Assembly: GCA_032249695.1 (NCBI GenBank)
Contig: JAVVHE010000002.1
Coordinates: forward strand, 124,001-188,000
From: JAVVHE01 sp032249695
GTDB lineage: Bacteria; Pseudomonadota; Alphaproteobacteria; Sphingomonadales; Sphingomonadaceae
Length of the DNA: 64,000 nt
Direction of reading: 5' to 3'
Part shown: positions 45,526-55,281 of the stretch, piece by piece
How the letters are laid out: every line of letters begins with the position of its first letter
How positions within the stretch are numbered: the first letter of the stretch is position 1
Position numbers and translations under genes: made by a program
Notes under the pieces: generated by a model
Seen by the model: the letters and a program-made list of their open reading frames with translations, nothing else
What the model was told of the DNA's origin: nothing
Database searches by the model: none

Positions 45526-45940
45526 CGGGACGCCGGGGGGGGGGGCGGCAGCAACTGCCCGCCTGCGCTCCGCTGCTCACGCATGTAGCGGTTGATCACG
45601 TGCTCCCGCCCGTTCGCACCGCGCTTTGAGCCGGAACGTGCGGGCGGTTGGCCCATGCGTCCGCTCCAGCCCGGCCACTGCGCGGCGGTGCCGAGCTTGG
45701 ACGGATGCGACCGCCGATCGTCGAACGTCGCGCCGCGGAGTCCCGATAGGGTTCTCAGCGCAAAATCCCCAAGCGCGGCCAGCGCAGACGGTCGGCCGCT
45801 ATAGCGATCCCACCAGCGCGCGGAACCTGTGCATTCGGACCTGATTGGATCGATGGCGCGACGCCAGCCGGCCCGGATTGCCGCGGCGCAGCAATGACAC
45901 TAGGTGAACGTCTCCGCTCCCGCTTTCCCCAGGACCATCC
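45526..45940. other. 415-bp intergenic region with an 11-G tract
   Basis: No supportable gene. Just after the peptidase stop an uninterrupted run of 11 G lies at 45535-45545, followed by an imperfect hairpin (GGGCGGCAG / CTGCCCGCC) that may serve as a terminator. The remainder is unremarkable; the typA ribosome site AGGA lies at its right edge. Confidence 0.6.
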
Positions 45941-47770
45941 ATGCGCCTCCGCAACGTGGCGATCATCGCGCACGTCGATCACGGCAAGACCACGCTTGTC
46001 GACCAGCTGTTCCGCCAATCGGGCACCTTCCGCGACAATCAGCGGGTTGCCGAGCGCGCGATGGATTCGAACGATCTCGAAAAAGAGCGCGGAATTACCA
46101 TCCTTGCCAAGTGCACCTCGATCGAGTGGGCGCCGCCCGGCGGCAGCGAATCGACTCGGATCAATATCGTCGACACGCCGGGCCACGCCGACTTCGGAGC
46201 GGAAGTCGAGCGCATCCTGTCGATGGTCGACGGAGTTATTCTGCTGGTCGACGCGGCCGAGGGGCCGATGCCGCAGACCAAGTTCGTCACCGGCAAGGCG
46301 TTGGGACTGGGGCTGCGTCCGATCGTCGTCGTCAACAAGATCGACCGCTCGGACGCGCGCCCGCAGGAGGTGCTGAACGAGGTGTTCGACCTGTTCGTCA
46401 GCCTGGACGCAAACGACGAGCAGCTGGACTTCCCGGTGCTGTTCGCGTCTGGCCGCGGCGGCTATGCGGGCGAAACGAGCGACGTTCGCTCGGGCGATCT
46501 GGTGCCCTTGTTCGAGAAGATCGTCTCGCACGTGCCCGACGCGCGCGGCGACGCGTCCGGGCCGTTCAAGATGCTGGTGACGCTGCTCGACCGCGACAAT
46601 TTCGTGGGCCGCATCCTTACCGGGCGTGTCCAATCCGGCACGTTACGCGTCAACAGCGCGATCCGCGCGCTGGCTCCGGACGGATCGGTGGTGGAATCCG
46701 GGCGCGCGTCGAAGGTGTTCGCCTTCCGCGGGCTGGAGCGCGTGCCCGTTGAGGAAGCTTCGGCCGGCGACATCGTTGCCATCGCGGGGCTGACCGAAGC
46801 GACGGTGGCGAATACCATCGCCGACCCGGAGGTGACCGAGCCTGTCAGCGCGCAGCCGATCGATCCGCCGACGCTTGCGATGACCTTCGGCGTCAACGAC
46901 TCGCCGCTGGGCGGGCGCGAGGGCAGCAAGGTGACGAGCCGCATGATCCGCGACCGGCTGCTGCGCGAGGCGGAATCAAACGTCGCCATCCGCGTAACGG
47001 TCTCGGCGACCAGCGACGCCTACGAGGTCGCGGGCCGCGGCGAACTGCAGCTGGGCGTGCTCATCGAAACCATGCGGCGCGAGGGTTTCGAGCTGTCGAT
47101 CAGCCGCCCGCGCGTGTTGTTCCGCGACGGCCCCAGCGGGCGAGAGGAGCCGTATGAGACGGTGGTGATCGACGTGGACGACGAGTTCTCGGGCGTGGTC
47201 GTCGAGAAGATGAGCCTGCGCAAGGCCGAGATGACCGAGATGCGGCCCGGCGGTGGCGGTAAGACGCGGCTGGTGTTCTCGGCCCCGTCGCGCGGCCTCA
47301 TTGGCTATCATGGCGAGTTCCTGAGCGACACGCGCGGCACCGGCATCATGAACCGGCTGTTCGAGAAGTATGGCCCGCACAAGGGCCCGATTTCCGGGCG
47401 GCTGAACGGGGTGCTGATCTCGAACGCGGGCGGCGAGGCGGTCAGCTACGCGCTGAACGCGCTGGAGGAGCGAGGTGCGCTGATGATCGGGCCGGGCGAG
47501 GCGGTCTACGAAGGCATGATCATCGGCGAGAACGCCAAGCCCGAGGACCTGGAAGTCAATCCGCTAAAATCGAAGCAGCTGACCAACTTCCGCGCGAGCG
47601 GCAAGGACGACGCCATCCGGTTGACGCCGCCCCGGCGGCTGACGCTGGAACAGGCGATCGCTTATATCGAGGACGACGAGCTGGTGGAGGTGACGCCCAA
47701 GTCTATCCGCCTCCGCAAACTCCACCTCGACCCGCACGAGCGCAAGCGCGCCAAGCGCGCGGCGGCCTGA
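45941..47770 (+). CDS. typA: Ribosome-associated GTPase TypA/BipA
   Basis: 609 aa. Translational GTPase needed for ribosome assembly and stress or cold growth. G1 is AHVDHGKTT, G2 ERGITI, G3 DTPGHADFG, G4 VVNKIDR; the EF-G-like domains III and V follow and the C-terminal TypA-specific domain (YHGEFLSDTRGTGIMNRLF, SNAGGEAVSYALNALEERG) is complete. The basic tail HERKRAKRAAA is usual. Single gene. Confidence 0.97.
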   Translation: MRLRNVAIIAHVDHGKTTLVDQLFRQSGTFRDNQRVAERAMDSNDLEKERGITILAKCTSIEWAPPGGSESTRINIVDTPGHADFGAEVERILSMVDGVILLVDAAEGPMPQTKFVTGKALGLGLRPIVVVNKIDRSDARPQEVLNEVFDLFVSLDANDEQLDFPVLFASGRGGYAGETSDVRSGDLVPLFEKIVSHVPDARGDASGPFKMLVTLLDRDNFVGRILTGRVQSGTLRVNSAIRALAPDGSVVESGRASKVFAFRGLERVPVEEASAGDIVAIAGLTEATVANTIADPEVTEPVSAQPIDPPTLAMTFGVNDSPLGGREGSKVTSRMIRDRLLREAESNVAIRVTVSATSDAYEVAGRGELQLGVLIETMRREGFELSISRPRVLFRDGPSGREEPYETVVIDVDDEFSGVVVEKMSLRKAEMTEMRPGGGGKTRLVFSAPSRGLIGYHGEFLSDTRGTGIMNRLFEKYGPHKGPISGRLNGVLISNAGGEAVSYALNALEERGALMIGPGEAVYEGMIIGENAKPEDLEVNPLKSKQLTNFRASGKDDAIRLTPPRRLTLEQAIAYIEDDELVEVTPKSIRLRKLHLDPHERKRAKRAAA

Positions 47771-47989
47771 AATCCTGCCCCGCGACGACTACTTAATCGG
47801 GTCGCGCGTGATACTCGACGCATATCGAGGAACTGGTGCGCAGAGCGGCTCGACACGTTACCGGCGACGGGTTGTGACAACGGAGACGCCAGGCGGATGG
47901 CTCGACCAAGCCCTGTCCGGCGAGCATTGGTAGGGCTGCCCGACGCGGCAACCGTCGCCCGAGGGCGCGACTTCAAGCCTTAAGCGCGG

Positions 47990-48265
47990 TCAGTCGCCCC
48001 GTTCGGCCTCGCGCTCCTCGCGCTCGCGGCGGCGGCGCTCCTTCCGCTCGCGTCCCTCGGCCTTGCGGATGGCGCGGCCGCGATTGCGGTCGGCTTCGGC
48101 CTCGCTGGTCGCGGTCCAGTCGATAACCTTGGCGACGGCTCGCACCGGCGCGGCCGCGACGTTGTAGGCTGTCTTTGCGACGCATCCGCTCGCCAGCAGC
48201 CCCGCCGCTACCACGATCTCGACACTCCGCTGCACCAGCCGCCTCCGTCCCCCGCGCGCCGTCAT
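47990..48265 (-). CDS. Small putative lipoprotein
   Basis: 91 aa. A hydrophobic VEIVVAAGLLASGC gives a lipobox with Cys28, followed by VAKTAYNVAAAPVRAVAKVIDWTATSEAEADRNRGRAIRKAE and an Arg/Glu-rich charged tail. The 'VxAPVRxxAKxxDW-TSxxEADRNRGR' pattern recurs in small sphingomonad envelope proteins of unknown function. The 220 bp before it (47771-47989) contain nothing recognisable. Confidence 0.65.
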   Translation of the reverse strand: MTARGGRRRLVQRSVEIVVAAGLLASGCVAKTAYNVAAAPVRAVAKVIDWTATSEAEADRNRGRAIRKAEGRERKERRRREREEREAERGD

Positions 48266-48370
48266 ACGCTGTCCCCGCGCGCATGCCAGCCAAGCCGCTG
48301 CGGCCAGGCGTGGCAGACGCCCGCTCTACCGCGTGACGCAGGCGTAGGCGCCCGCTAAGCCGCACGGCGC

Positions 48371-50338
48371 ATGAGAACGCTTCTGATCGCCAACCGCGGC
48401 GAGATTGCTGTCCGCATCATCCGTACGGCCCGCGCGATGGGTCTGCGGACCATCGCCGTCTATTCAGACGCCGACGCAGACGCTCCCCACGTTGCCCTGG
48501 CCGACAGCGCCGTCCGCCTCGGCCCGCCTCCGGCCGCCGAGAGCTATCTGCGCTCCGACCTCATTCTCGCCGCCGCGCGCGCGACCGGAGCCGACGCGAT
48601 CCACCCGGGCTACGGCTTCCTGTCGGAAAGTGGCGAGTTCGCCCAAGCCTGCGCCGCGGCGGGCATCGTGTTCGTCGGGCCACCCCCCGCCGCAATCCGT
48701 GCGATGGGGCTGAAGGACGCCGCCAAGCGCCTGATGCGTGAGGCAGGCGTGCCCGTAACACCCGGCTATATGGGCGAGGACCAGTCGCTGATGCGGCTGG
48801 AGTCGGCGGCGCGTGCGATCGGCTATCCGCTGCTGATCAAGGCGGTCGCAGGCGGCGGCGGCAAGGGCATGCGGCGCGTTGACTCAGCGTCCGAGTTCGC
48901 CGAGGCGCTGGTCGCCGCGCAGCGCGAGGCGAGCCGGGCGTTCGGCGACGACCGCGTGCTCATCGAGAAGTTCATCGCGCGCGGCCGCCATGTGGAGGTG
49001 CAGGTCTTTGCAGACGCCCACGGCAACGCAGTGCACCTGTTCGAGCGCGACTGCTCGGCGCAGCGCCGTCACCAGAAGGTGATCGAGGAAGCGCCCGCGC
49101 CGGGCCTGTCCCCGCGCCTTCGCGCTGCGTTCGGTGAGGCCGCCGTCGCGGCCGCGCGTGCGGTCGGCTATGTGAATGCGGGCACGATCGAGTTCATCAT
49201 GGACGCCGCCGATCCCGACGAGCACGGCGATCCCAAGTTCTACTTCATGGAGATGAACACCCGTCTCCAGGTGGAGCACCCGGTGACCGAAATGGTGACG
49301 GGCCTCGATCTGGTGGAATGGCAAATCCGCATTGCGCGCGGCGAGCCGCTGCCGCTCTCGCAGGACGAGATCACGCTCAGCGGCCACGCCGTCGAGGCGC
49401 GGCTCTATGCCGAGGACGCCGACAACGGCTTTTTGCCGCAGACCGGAACGCTGCGCGCACTCGATTTCCCTGCGCTTCCGGGCGTGCGGGTCGATAGCGG
49501 GGTGCGGGCCGGGCAGGCGATCACGCCGTTCTACGATCCAATGATCGCCAAGCTGATCGCGCATGGCCCCGACCGCGCGACCGCGCTGCAGCGGCTGACA
49601 CAAGCGCTCGATGGCACGCTGGTGCGGGGCGTGACCACCAACCGCGCGTTCCTCGCGCGGCTCGCCAGCCACCCTGCGTTTGTTGCGGGCGAGGTCAGCA
49701 CCGCGTTCATCGCCGAACACGCGGCCGAGCTTGCACCTGTGGCCGAGTCGCCACCGCTCGCGGTCGCCGCCGCAGCGTTCGCGATCGCGGGCGAGACGCC
49801 GCGGCCGGGGCCGTTCGCGCGCTTTGGCGACTTCCGTCTCAATCTGCCGGTTGAGCGTCGAATCGACCTCTGGGACGGCGCGCGCCACCATGCGCTCAGA
49901 CTAACGGGCGGAGCGCTCGACGGTCATACGCCCGAGGCGCTTCCCCTCACCGCCCGCCGCAATGGCCGCCATGTCGAGCTGTTGGGCTCGCCCGGCGAGC
50001 CGTCCTATGCCGCATGGGTGGATGTTGACGCGGATTACGTGACCGTGTCGTCGAATGGTCAGAGCTTCCGCTTCGCGCGTCATGCGCCGCGCGCCGGGTC
50101 CGGGGCTGATGTCAGCTTCGATGGCCGCGTGAAGGCGCCGATGCCGGGTCGCGTGCTGTCGGTCCATGTCCGCCCCGGCCAGCGCGTCGAGCTTGGCGAT
50201 CGGCTGCTCGTGCTGGAAGCCATGAAGATGGAACACCGCCTGTCCGCCCCGACCGCGGGGTCGGTCACGCGCGTGGGCGTCGCCGAGGGCGACCAGGTGG
50301 TGGAAGGCGCACCGCTGATCGACATCGCGTCCGACTAG
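48371..50338 (+). CDS. Acyl-CoA carboxylase, biotin carboxylase/biotin-carrier subunit (methylcrotonyl-CoA type)
   Basis: 655 aa. Biotin carboxylase domain: LLIANRGEIAVRIIRTARAMG, HPGYGFLSESGEFA, LLIKAVAGGGGKGMR (ATP loop), MEMNTRLQVEHPVTEMVTGLDLVEWQ. The BT/linker region follows and the biotin lysine is K619 in VLEAMKMEH near the C-terminus. The length and single-chain BC-BCCP arrangement fit methylcrotonyl-CoA or related (propionyl/geranyl) carboxylases in leucine or branched-chain catabolism. The carboxyltransferase subunit is not adjacent in this window, so the exact substrate cannot be fixed. Confidence 0.9.
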   Translation: MRTLLIANRGEIAVRIIRTARAMGLRTIAVYSDADADAPHVALADSAVRLGPPPAAESYLRSDLILAAARATGADAIHPGYGFLSESGEFAQACAAAGIVFVGPPPAAIRAMGLKDAAKRLMREAGVPVTPGYMGEDQSLMRLESAARAIGYPLLIKAVAGGGGKGMRRVDSASEFAEALVAAQREASRAFGDDRVLIEKFIARGRHVEVQVFADAHGNAVHLFERDCSAQRRHQKVIEEAPAPGLSPRLRAAFGEAAVAAARAVGYVNAGTIEFIMDAADPDEHGDPKFYFMEMNTRLQVEHPVTEMVTGLDLVEWQIRIARGEPLPLSQDEITLSGHAVEARLYAEDADNGFLPQTGTLRALDFPALPGVRVDSGVRAGQAITPFYDPMIAKLIAHGPDRATALQRLTQALDGTLVRGVTTNRAFLARLASHPAFVAGEVSTAFIAEHAAELAPVAESPPLAVAAAAFAIAGETPRPGPFARFGDFRLNLPVERRIDLWDGARHHALRLTGGALDGHTPEALPLTARRNGRHVELLGSPGEPSYAAWVDVDADYVTVSSNGQSFRFARHAPRAGSGADVSFDGRVKAPMPGRVLSVHVRPGQRVELGDRLLVLEAMKMEHRLSAPTAGSVTRVGVAEGDQVVEGAPLIDIASD

Positions 50339-50607
50339 GCGCGGTCTCGATCAAGCTTGCGCGGTGACGCTCCCATGTCGCTCCCGGCGCGTTGCGCCCG
50401 GTCGACCGTCAAACGGGTGCGCGGACGCGATTGACCGCTCCCACCCTCCGCCGGGGTTGCGCACCCCCTAGCGGAACGCATTACAAAATCTACATGTTGG
50501 CCGGGTGGCGGGCTGGCACGCCCCCTTTCCTTTGCATTTGCGTCTTGGCACTCTCGATCGTCGAGTGGCCTAGCACGCAGCGACGATAGCAGGATCCTGG
50601 ACGCGGC

Positions 50608-52305
50608 ATGGCCGAACATTCTTCCAAACGTTTTGGCGTGAGCGACGTCCTCGGCTGGATCGCATTGATTCTGGGGCCGGACACGCGCTTTTTTCGGCTG
50701 GCGCTGGTCTATGGCGTGGGGATCGCGCTGCTGGCGCTGGCCACACCGATTTCGGTGCAGCTGCTCATCAACTCGGTCGCGAACACGGCGCTGCCTGCGC
50801 CGCTCTTGTGGCTATCGGGCCTGCTGTTGGCGATGCTGCTGTTCTGGGCGCTGCTGTCGGCCTTGCGCGTGCACCTGATGGCGCTGCTGGAGCGGCGGCT
50901 CTTTGCGCGCGTGGTTGCCGAGGTAACGATGCGCGCGGTCCATGCCCAGAACCCGTTCTTCGGCGATCAGCGCCGGACCGCGCTGTTCAACCGCTTCTTC
51001 GATTTGGTGACGGTACAGAAGGCGGTGCCGGAGCTGCTGATCGGCGGCTTCAGCATCTTCCTGCAGATGGCGGTGGGGCTGACGATAACCAGCTTCTACA
51101 GCCCGTTCTTCCTGGCATTCAACGCCGTGCTGGTGCTGGTCACCTTCCTGATCTGGCAGGTTTGGGTTGGGTCTGCGATCCGCACGGCGATCGAGGTCAG
51201 TCACGCCAAGCATGACGCGGCGGCGTGGGTGGAGTCGGTCGGCGGATCGAACGGCTTTTATAAGTCCGGCCGCCACCTCAATTTCGCGCTCGACCGGTCG
51301 GAGGCGATGATCGCGGGCTATGTGCGCGCGCACAAGCGGCATTTCCGCTACAGCTTCCGCCAGACACTCGCGTTTCTCGGCCTTTACGCGGTTGCCAGCG
51401 CGTCGTTGCTGGCGCTGGGTGGGTGGTTGATCATCGGAGGAAGTTTGTCGATCGGGCAGCTCGTCGCTGCCGAGCTGATCCTCTCCGGCGTGTTCTACGG
51501 TATCAGCCATCTCGGCGTCTATCTCGACAAGTTCTACGACTTGTCGGCGAGCCTGGAAGAGCTGTCGCTCCTTTACGGCATCGAGCAGGAGGAGCAGCAG
51601 AATTGCACGAATATCGGCCCGCGCGACGGCGCGATTCGGTTGCGCGGGGTGGCGTGCGGTGCGCTGCGCTTCGATTTTGCTGTTGCTGCCGGTGAGCAGC
51701 TCGCGATCGTCTCCGAGCCGGACGCCGATCATGTGCTCGCCGAACTGCTGAAGCGCCACGTCCACCCGGACCGTGGGATCGTGATGGTGGGCGGAGAGGA
51801 CATTGAGAATTTCGATATGTTCAAGCTGCGGTCGGAAATCATGGTGTTTGAACGATCGCAGATCGTCGACGTGACCATCCGCGAATATTTCCGCCTGTCG
51901 GGGCGGGACGGCGCGAGCGGCGTCATGGACATGCTGGAGGTGACGGGCCTCGCCGAGCGCATCGCCTCGCTGCCAATGGGCCTCGATACTCCGCTGTCAG
52001 CGTCGGGACGCCCGCTTTCGGTTGGCGAGACAATGGCGATGAAACTGACGATGGCGCTACTCGCGCAGCCCAAGGTCGTGATGCTGGGCCCGCTGTTCGA
52101 TGTGCTGCCGCCGGAGCGGCTGCGCGCGGCGCTGCGGCATCTGCGATCGTGCGGGACGACGGTCCTGCAGGTGACGCGTCGCCCCGAGGAGACGCACGCC
52201 GACGGCTATCTGTGGCTGGGCCGGACCGAGCAGATGCGCGTGCCTTCGGCGGCGGCGCTGAGCGAGCGGGCGGAAAGGACGGGCCGTGCCTTCGTTCCCG
52301 CTTGA
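50608..52305 (+). CDS. ABC-exporter-like membrane protein with a degenerate nucleotide-binding domain
   Basis: 565 aa. Residues about 25-305 have six hydrophobic segments of a type I exporter. Residues 340-545 keep the ABC fold outline, but the motifs are gone: Walker A is SEPDADHVL (369-377) after GEQLAIV; the Q-loop Gln is replaced in VFERSQIVDVTIREYF; the signature LSGGQ is LSVGE (470-474); Walker B reads VVMLGPLFD with neither Asp nor Glu; the H-loop His is Arg in QVTRRPEE. Strong conservation of the spacing argues against random decay. It is the inner-membrane part of a three-gene operon with HlyD and TolC proteins. Confidence 0.85.
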   Translation: MAEHSSKRFGVSDVLGWIALILGPDTRFFRLALVYGVGIALLALATPISVQLLINSVANTALPAPLLWLSGLLLAMLLFWALLSALRVHLMALLERRLFARVVAEVTMRAVHAQNPFFGDQRRTALFNRFFDLVTVQKAVPELLIGGFSIFLQMAVGLTITSFYSPFFLAFNAVLVLVTFLIWQVWVGSAIRTAIEVSHAKHDAAAWVESVGGSNGFYKSGRHLNFALDRSEAMIAGYVRAHKRHFRYSFRQTLAFLGLYAVASASLLALGGWLIIGGSLSIGQLVAAELILSGVFYGISHLGVYLDKFYDLSASLEELSLLYGIEQEEQQNCTNIGPRDGAIRLRGVACGALRFDFAVAAGEQLAIVSEPDADHVLAELLKRHVHPDRGIVMVGGEDIENFDMFKLRSEIMVFERSQIVDVTIREYFRLSGRDGASGVMDMLEVTGLAERIASLPMGLDTPLSASGRPLSVGETMAMKLTMALLAQPKVVMLGPLFDVLPPERLRAALRHLRSCGTTVLQVTRRPEETHADGYLWLGRTEQMRVPSAAALSERAERTGRAFVPA

Positions 52306-53434
52306 GTACTATGATCATTTTCCGACGCTGAGGCGCCTTGAAGCGCCGCGCGCCACGCGCGTGCTGGCGTGGCTGCTGTTGGGTGGGCTGGCCTTTGTGA
52401 TCGCCGTGATGGCGCTGGTGCCGTGGGTGCAGACCGCGCCCGGCTATGGCCAGGTGATCGCCCTCAACCCTGCAGACAGGGTCCAGCCGATCACCGCGCT
52501 TGTCAGCGGCCGCGTGGAGCGGTGGTTCGTCCACGATGGCGAGCGGGTCCGCCCTGGACAGCCGATTGCCAAGATTATCGACAATGATCCGCAGCTGATC
52601 GAGCGGTTGCGTGACGAGCGCGAGGCGTTGCTGTCCGAGATCGAGAGCGCTCGCGCGAGCGCGGCGTCGGTCGAGAACTCAGTCAAGGTGGCGCAGATCG
52701 ACGAGGCGCGCCAGGCCGAGCTGTTCCGCGCGGGGCTGGCTGCGCGGCGCGACTATGAACTGGCGCGAATCAAGGTCGCCGACGGCCAGGCGAAGCTCGC
52801 CGAAGCGCGCGCGAAAATTGCCGAGGGGCGCGGCAAGCTCAACCGGATCGACGTGAGCCTCGCGCGCCAGTCGGTGCAGCTGATCCGCGCACCCCGTTCA
52901 GGTCGCATCCAGGGGATCGTCGGAAATGCGGGCGGATCGATCGTGTCCGCGGGCGAGACGCTTGCGACGCTCGCGCCCGAAGAGCCCGTCCGCGTGATCG
53001 AGCTGTTCATTGATGGCCGCGACGTGGCGCTCGTCCATCCCGGCCGACGCGCAAGGCTGGAGTTTGAAGGTTGGCCCGCGATCCAGATCTCGGGGTGGCC
53101 CGCTGCATCGAACGGCCTGTTCTGGGGGCGCGTGCGATCGGTCGATCCATCGGCGCAGGCGAACGGGCTGTTCCGGGTGCTGATCGAGGAATCGCCCGGT
53201 GAATCGCGCTGGCCGGGGCCGCAGTACATCAAGCTTGGCGCGAAGGTACGCGGCTGGATTCAGATGGAGACCGTCAAGGTCGGCTATGAGATCTGGCGGC
53301 AGGTGAACGACTTCCCGCTGGAGTTCCGCCGCCCCGCCGACGAGGGCGCGCCGACCTTCGGCGCCGGCCCCGCGCAGCAAGGCGCTGCTAAAAAGGCGGC
53401 CGACAAGGGCGGCGAGGACCAAGCCAAGAAGTGA
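52286..53434 (+). CDS. HlyD-family periplasmic adaptor
   Basis: 382 aa from GTG 52286, overlapping the ABC-like gene by 20 bp with ribosome site GGAAAGGA inside it. One membrane helix (LAWLLLGGLAFVIAVMALVP, about 28-47), then a lipoyl-like half (VSGRVERWFVHDGERVRPGQPIAKI), a helical hairpin (about 105-190: EALLSEIESARASAASVENS), the second lipoyl half (LIRAPRSGRIQGIVGNAGG) and a beta-barrel. The tail is Lys/Ala-rich. Adaptors of this kind bridge the inner-membrane transporter and TolC. Stop overlaps the next start (GTGA). Confidence 0.92.
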   Translation: MPSFPLEYYDHFPTLRRLEAPRATRVLAWLLLGGLAFVIAVMALVPWVQTAPGYGQVIALNPADRVQPITALVSGRVERWFVHDGERVRPGQPIAKIIDNDPQLIERLRDEREALLSEIESARASAASVENSVKVAQIDEARQAELFRAGLAARRDYELARIKVADGQAKLAEARAKIAEGRGKLNRIDVSLARQSVQLIRAPRSGRIQGIVGNAGGSIVSAGETLATLAPEEPVRVIELFIDGRDVALVHPGRRARLEFEGWPAIQISGWPAASNGLFWGRVRSVDPSAQANGLFRVLIEESPGESRWPGPQYIKLGAKVRGWIQMETVKVGYEIWRQVNDFPLEFRRPADEGAPTFGAGPAQQGAAKKAADKGGEDQAKK

Positions 53435-54933
53435 GGGCGATCGTTGCCGCCTGCATCTCCGCGGCCCTGCCGGCTGCGCCGCTGATGGCGTCCGACGCGG
53501 CGCCGCAGCGTGGCCGTGCGGCTGCGGCACCGCAGGCCGCGCCGAAGCCTCCGGCAGCGCCCGCGCCCGCGCTCCAGCAGCCCGCTGCGTCGCCGCTGCT
53601 GCTGTCCGAGGTGCTCGCCTCGTCGGTCCAGTATCAGCCGCAAATCCTGGAGGCGCTGGTAAAGGTGCGCGTCGCCGAGGGGAAGGCGCTCTCCGCGCGC
53701 GGCGCGTTCGATACCGTCTTCGACGGCGAGCTATTCAACCGTCCCTTCGGCTTCTACGACGGCACCTACGCCGAAGCCCGCGCAACGCGCCCGCTCGAAA
53801 ACAATAATGGCGGTCTTTATGGAGGCTACCGGATCAGCGGCGGCAAGTTCCCGATCTACGAGGATAAATACTACACCAACCAGGCCGGCGATCTCTTCAT
53901 TGGCGGGTATTACAACCTGCTGCGCGATCGCTTCATCGACAGCCGCCGCGCGACACTCGCGCAGGCCGAAGCCGACATCGCGATCGCCGACTTCGATCGC
54001 CAGATGGTCGCGATTGGCGTGCAGCGACGCGCGATCGCCGCATATCAAGCGTGGGTCGCGGCTGGTCTGCGCGTAGCAGCCTACCGCCAGTTGGTCGCGC
54101 TCGCCGAGGAGCGTCAGCAGGGGATCGAGACGCAAATCCGCCTCGGCCAGCGCGCGGACATCGTCGGCGCCGAGAACCTGCAGAATATCGTCCGCCGGCA
54201 GGCGCTGCTTGTCCGCGCGACGCAGGAGCTGGCGAGCGCTGCCAACGACCTCAGCTTTTTCTACCGCGATGCCGATGGCAACCCCGTCCAGCCCGGCCCC
54301 GACCGGCTGCCACAGAGCTTCCCCGACTTCCAGGTCGCAATGCTGACCCCAGCGCAGGCGCGCGCGGTCGAGCGGCCCGATCTCGACGCGATCGAAGCGC
54401 GCATCCTCCAGCAGAGCACGCGCCTCGAGCTTGCTCGCAACGACCTGAGGCCGCGGCTGGAACTGCGCGGCGAGGCGGCGCAGTCGCTTGGTGCGGTCGG
54501 CGAGGGCGGACCGTCGCGCGACGGCGCGCGCGGCTATGTTGGCCTGCGCTTCTCGGTGCCGTTGCAGCAGCGCAGCGCGCGTGGGCGCATCGCGGAGGCC
54601 GAGGCCGAAATCCAGGGACTGCGCCTGCGGCGCCGGATCACTGAGGATCAGATCATGACCGAAGTGAACGGGCTGGTTCTGCAGGTCGGTGCACAGGAGC
54701 AGCTGCGCACGCTCGCCGCGAGCGAGGCGGGACTGGCGCAGCAGTTGGCCGAGGCCGAGCGCAAGCGCTTCCGCCTGGGAGTATCCGACCTGCTCCTCGT
54801 CAACATCCGCGAGGAGGCCGCAGCAGACGCGCGGCTGCGGCAGATCGACATCGAGTTCCGCCGTGCCCAGGCGCGTGCCGAACTTGCAGCCGCATCTGTT
54901 GATCGCAAGCAACTTGGGCTACCTGACAGTTAA
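53431..54933 (+). CDS. TolC-family outer-membrane channel protein
   Basis: 500 aa from GTG 53431. Signal peptide (VAACISAALPAAPLMAS) and a Pro/Ala-rich linker to about residue 50, then two TolC-like halves: LLLSEVLASSVQYQPQILEA with long helices (ATLAQAEADIAIADFDRQMVA, VAYRQLVALAEERQQGIETQ), and RLELARNDLRPRLELRGEAA with QRSARGRIAEAEAEIQGLRL. These form the periplasmic tunnel and outer-membrane barrel. Translationally coupled to the HlyD gene. Last of the three-gene operon. Confidence 0.92.
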   Translation: MRAIVAACISAALPAAPLMASDAAPQRGRAAAAPQAAPKPPAAPAPALQQPAASPLLLSEVLASSVQYQPQILEALVKVRVAEGKALSARGAFDTVFDGELFNRPFGFYDGTYAEARATRPLENNNGGLYGGYRISGGKFPIYEDKYYTNQAGDLFIGGYYNLLRDRFIDSRRATLAQAEADIAIADFDRQMVAIGVQRRAIAAYQAWVAAGLRVAAYRQLVALAEERQQGIETQIRLGQRADIVGAENLQNIVRRQALLVRATQELASAANDLSFFYRDADGNPVQPGPDRLPQSFPDFQVAMLTPAQARAVERPDLDAIEARILQQSTRLELARNDLRPRLELRGEAAQSLGAVGEGGPSRDGARGYVGLRFSVPLQQRSARGRIAEAEAEIQGLRLRRRITEDQIMTEVNGLVLQVGAQEQLRTLAASEAGLAQQLAEAERKRFRLGVSDLLLVNIREEAAADARLRQIDIEFRRAQARAELAAASVDRKQLGLPDS

Positions 54934-55281
54934 TCTCCGAAGTAGACCACTGGCAAAGTCAGGTAGTTTTCACCGTGCAGGGCCGCAGAAGCTCGCTCCG
55001 CGCCGTAATCGATGGAGACAGACAAGATACGCATCCTTCCGGCTGCCGCCGCGCTGTTGATGAGCGATGCTGCGATCGGACATAGCCACCACACGTTCAT
55101 GCAGCCCGCGGGCCGCAACTCTTTGATTGGTTCGACCGACAGCTCGCCGGGCAGGACCGGCACGACTTCTGCTTTCGATACGGCAGCATCCGTCCGTCGC
55201 TAGCCGGCTGACCCATGCGACGCCTCCCTCGCTAGAGACGAAACCATAGCCCCCCGCCGCCGCCGCCGCTAAGCCGCGCGC
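54934..55281. other. 348-bp intergenic region, no supported gene
   Basis: A short ORF at 55012-55203 (63 codons, METDKIRILPAAAALL...) has no ribosome site or family likeness. A GCC-repeat (CCGCCGCCGCCGCCGC) lies close to the purL start. No clear terminator is seen. Confidence 0.55.

Noticed and set aside
50510..50545. CTGGCACG...TTTGCA upstream of the secretion-like operon as a sigma-54 promoter
   Set aside because: The spacing between the GG and GC elements is 17 bases; sigma-54 needs about 10.
55012..55203. 63-codon ORF between the TolC gene and purL
   Set aside because: No ribosome site, no family likeness and ordinary composition; chance ORF more likely.
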